NCBI GenBank assembly: GCA_903914045.1
Contig: CAIWNO010000164.1
Location: 1 to 6,254, forward strand
Length of the DNA stretch: 6,254 nt
Direction of reading: 5' to 3'
Source: an uncultured bacterium
GTDB taxonomy: Bacteria; Planctomycetota; Phycisphaerae; Phycisphaerales; SM1A02
Made by a program: the position numbers and the translations under genes
Shown: positions 5,474-6,254 of the stretch, one piece after another
Layout of the letters: each line of letters begins with the position of its first letter
Position numbering within the stretch: position 1 is the stretch's first letter
The notes under the pieces: generated by a model
The model's input: only the letters and a program-made list of their open reading frames with translations
Told to the model about the DNA's origin: nothing
The model's database searches: none

Positions 5474-6254
5474 ATGAAACTTGTACTTGCAAACCCCCGC
5501 GGATTTTGTGCCGGCGTCTACATGGCGATCGATGTTGTTGATCAACTTCTAGAGCTGTGCCCCGGCGAGCCGATTTATGTTTACCACGAGATCGTGCACA
5601 ACATGCATGTGGTGGATCGCTTCCGCGACCGCGGCGTGATTTTTGTTGAGGATGTGGACGAAGTGCCCGAGGGTTCCATTCTTGTGTTCAGCGCGCACGG
5701 AGTCAGCCCCATGTTGCGCGCGCAGGCCGAGGCGCGGCGACTGACCGCGATCGACGCGACGTGTCCGCTAGTGACCAAGGTTCACAACGAAGCCATTCGC
5801 TACGCGCGCGTTGGTTACCAAATTCTTTTGGTGGGCCATGTGGATCATCAAGAAGTTGTGGGCACGCGCGGCGAGGCGCCGGACTCAATTCAAGTTGTGC
5901 AAACTCCCGCCGACATTCCAAACTTGGTGATTCATGATCCCGCCAAACTTGTGTACCTCACGCAGACCACGCTGAGCACCGACGACGCGGATGTAATTAT
6001 TAAGGCGCTCAAGTCAGCGTTTCCATTGTTGAAGGAGCCGCCATCAAGCGATATTTGTTACGCAACAACCAATCGTCAACGCGCGGTGCGCGCGCTTGCG
6101 CCATCGGTTGATCTGGTGCTTGTGGTTGGAAGCCGCAATTCAAGCAACTCGGTGCGCTTGACGGAGATCGCGGAGAAAGTTGGCACCAAGGCCCGCTTGA
6201 TCGATGACAAAAGCGAATTGCAACCGGAATGGTTTGAAGGCGTGGAGACCACGC
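5474..6254 (+). CDS. ispH: 4-hydroxy-3-methylbut-2-enyl diphosphate reductase, 3' end outside window
   Basis: IspH (LytB) catalyses the last step of the MEP pathway, reducing HMBPP to isopentenyl and dimethylallyl diphosphate with a [4Fe-4S] cluster. The first 260 codons are present; by comparison with the roughly 316-residue E. coli protein about 50 are missing on the right. All three cluster cysteines are visible: C12 in ANPRGFCAG, C97 in IDATCPLVTKVH and C195 in SDICYATTNRQ. Substrate-pocket residues are also in place: H42 (HEIVHN), H75 (SAHGV), H125 and E127 (GHVDHQEVVGT), T165-T166 (YLTQTTLS), and S224 and N225 in GSRNSSNS. After GFCAGV the protein has YMAI where E. coli-type enzymes have DRAI. 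The ATG at 5474 gives the standard N-terminus MKLVLANPRGFCAGV. No Shine-Dalgarno sequence is seen. A functional gene is expected, since nothing is broken in the visible part. Confidence 0.95.
   Translation, partial: MKLVLANPRGFCAGVYMAIDVVDQLLELCPGEPIYVYHEIVHNMHVVDRFRDRGVIFVEDVDEVPEGSILVFSAHGVSPMLRAQAEARRLTAIDATCPLVTKVHNEAIRYARVGYQILLVGHVDHQEVVGTRGEAPDSIQVVQTPADIPNLVIHDPAKLVYLTQTTLSTDDADVIIKALKSAFPLLKEPPSSDICYATTNRQRAVRALAPSVDLVLVVGSRNSSNSVRLTEIAEKVGTKARLIDDKSELQPEWFEGVETT

Overview
The window carries seven protein-coding genes and no RNA gene, mobile element or CRISPR array that I can recognise. It looks like an ordinary chromosomal segment of a bacterium, most likely a planctomycete, perhaps of the Phycisphaerae. 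That placement rests on recalled family style: a HEAT-repeat lipoprotein ending in an LT-x-HDF...W-x-SWY block, a membrane protein with a CxCGY-L...CPECG zinc ribbon, and an IspH with a CAGVYMAI N-terminus. No marker gene settles it. GC content is moderate (a little above 50% by eye), with very frequent GCGC-type words.

Layout from left to right. The 3' end of a DUF885-family gene enters on the + strand (to 274). It converges on a glyoxalase II-like metallo-beta-lactamase-fold hydrolase on the - strand (342-1049). The 67-bp gap between them is mostly a four-copy 13-bp tandem repeat. Divergent from the hydrolase is a probable two-gene + strand operon: a HEAT-repeat lipoprotein (1135-1974), then a 520-residue MATE-family transporter (1992-3554). 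After a featureless 114-bp convergent gap comes a - strand pair: a branched-chain aminotransferase, ilvE (4541-5434), followed downstream by a six-helix membrane protein with C-terminal zinc ribbons (3669-4541), joined by a TGATG stop/start overlap. Divergent from ilvE, across only 39 bp, ispH (5474 onwards) runs off the right edge.

The genes do not form one pathway. ilvE makes or degrades branched-chain amino acids. ispH performs the last step of the MEP isoprenoid pathway. The hydrolase probably acts on thioesters or related small molecules. The MATE protein exports a cation or drug. The lipoprotein and the zinc-ribbon membrane protein are of unknown function, each tied by position to a better known neighbour.

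I found no convincing new multi-gene system. The points most worth a second look are the palindromically arranged 13-bp repeat, the Q/N-rich repeat insertion in the hydrolase, the zinc-ribbon membrane protein coupled to ilvE, and TAnnnT boxes lying only 6-8 nt before three start codons, which suggest leaderless transcripts.
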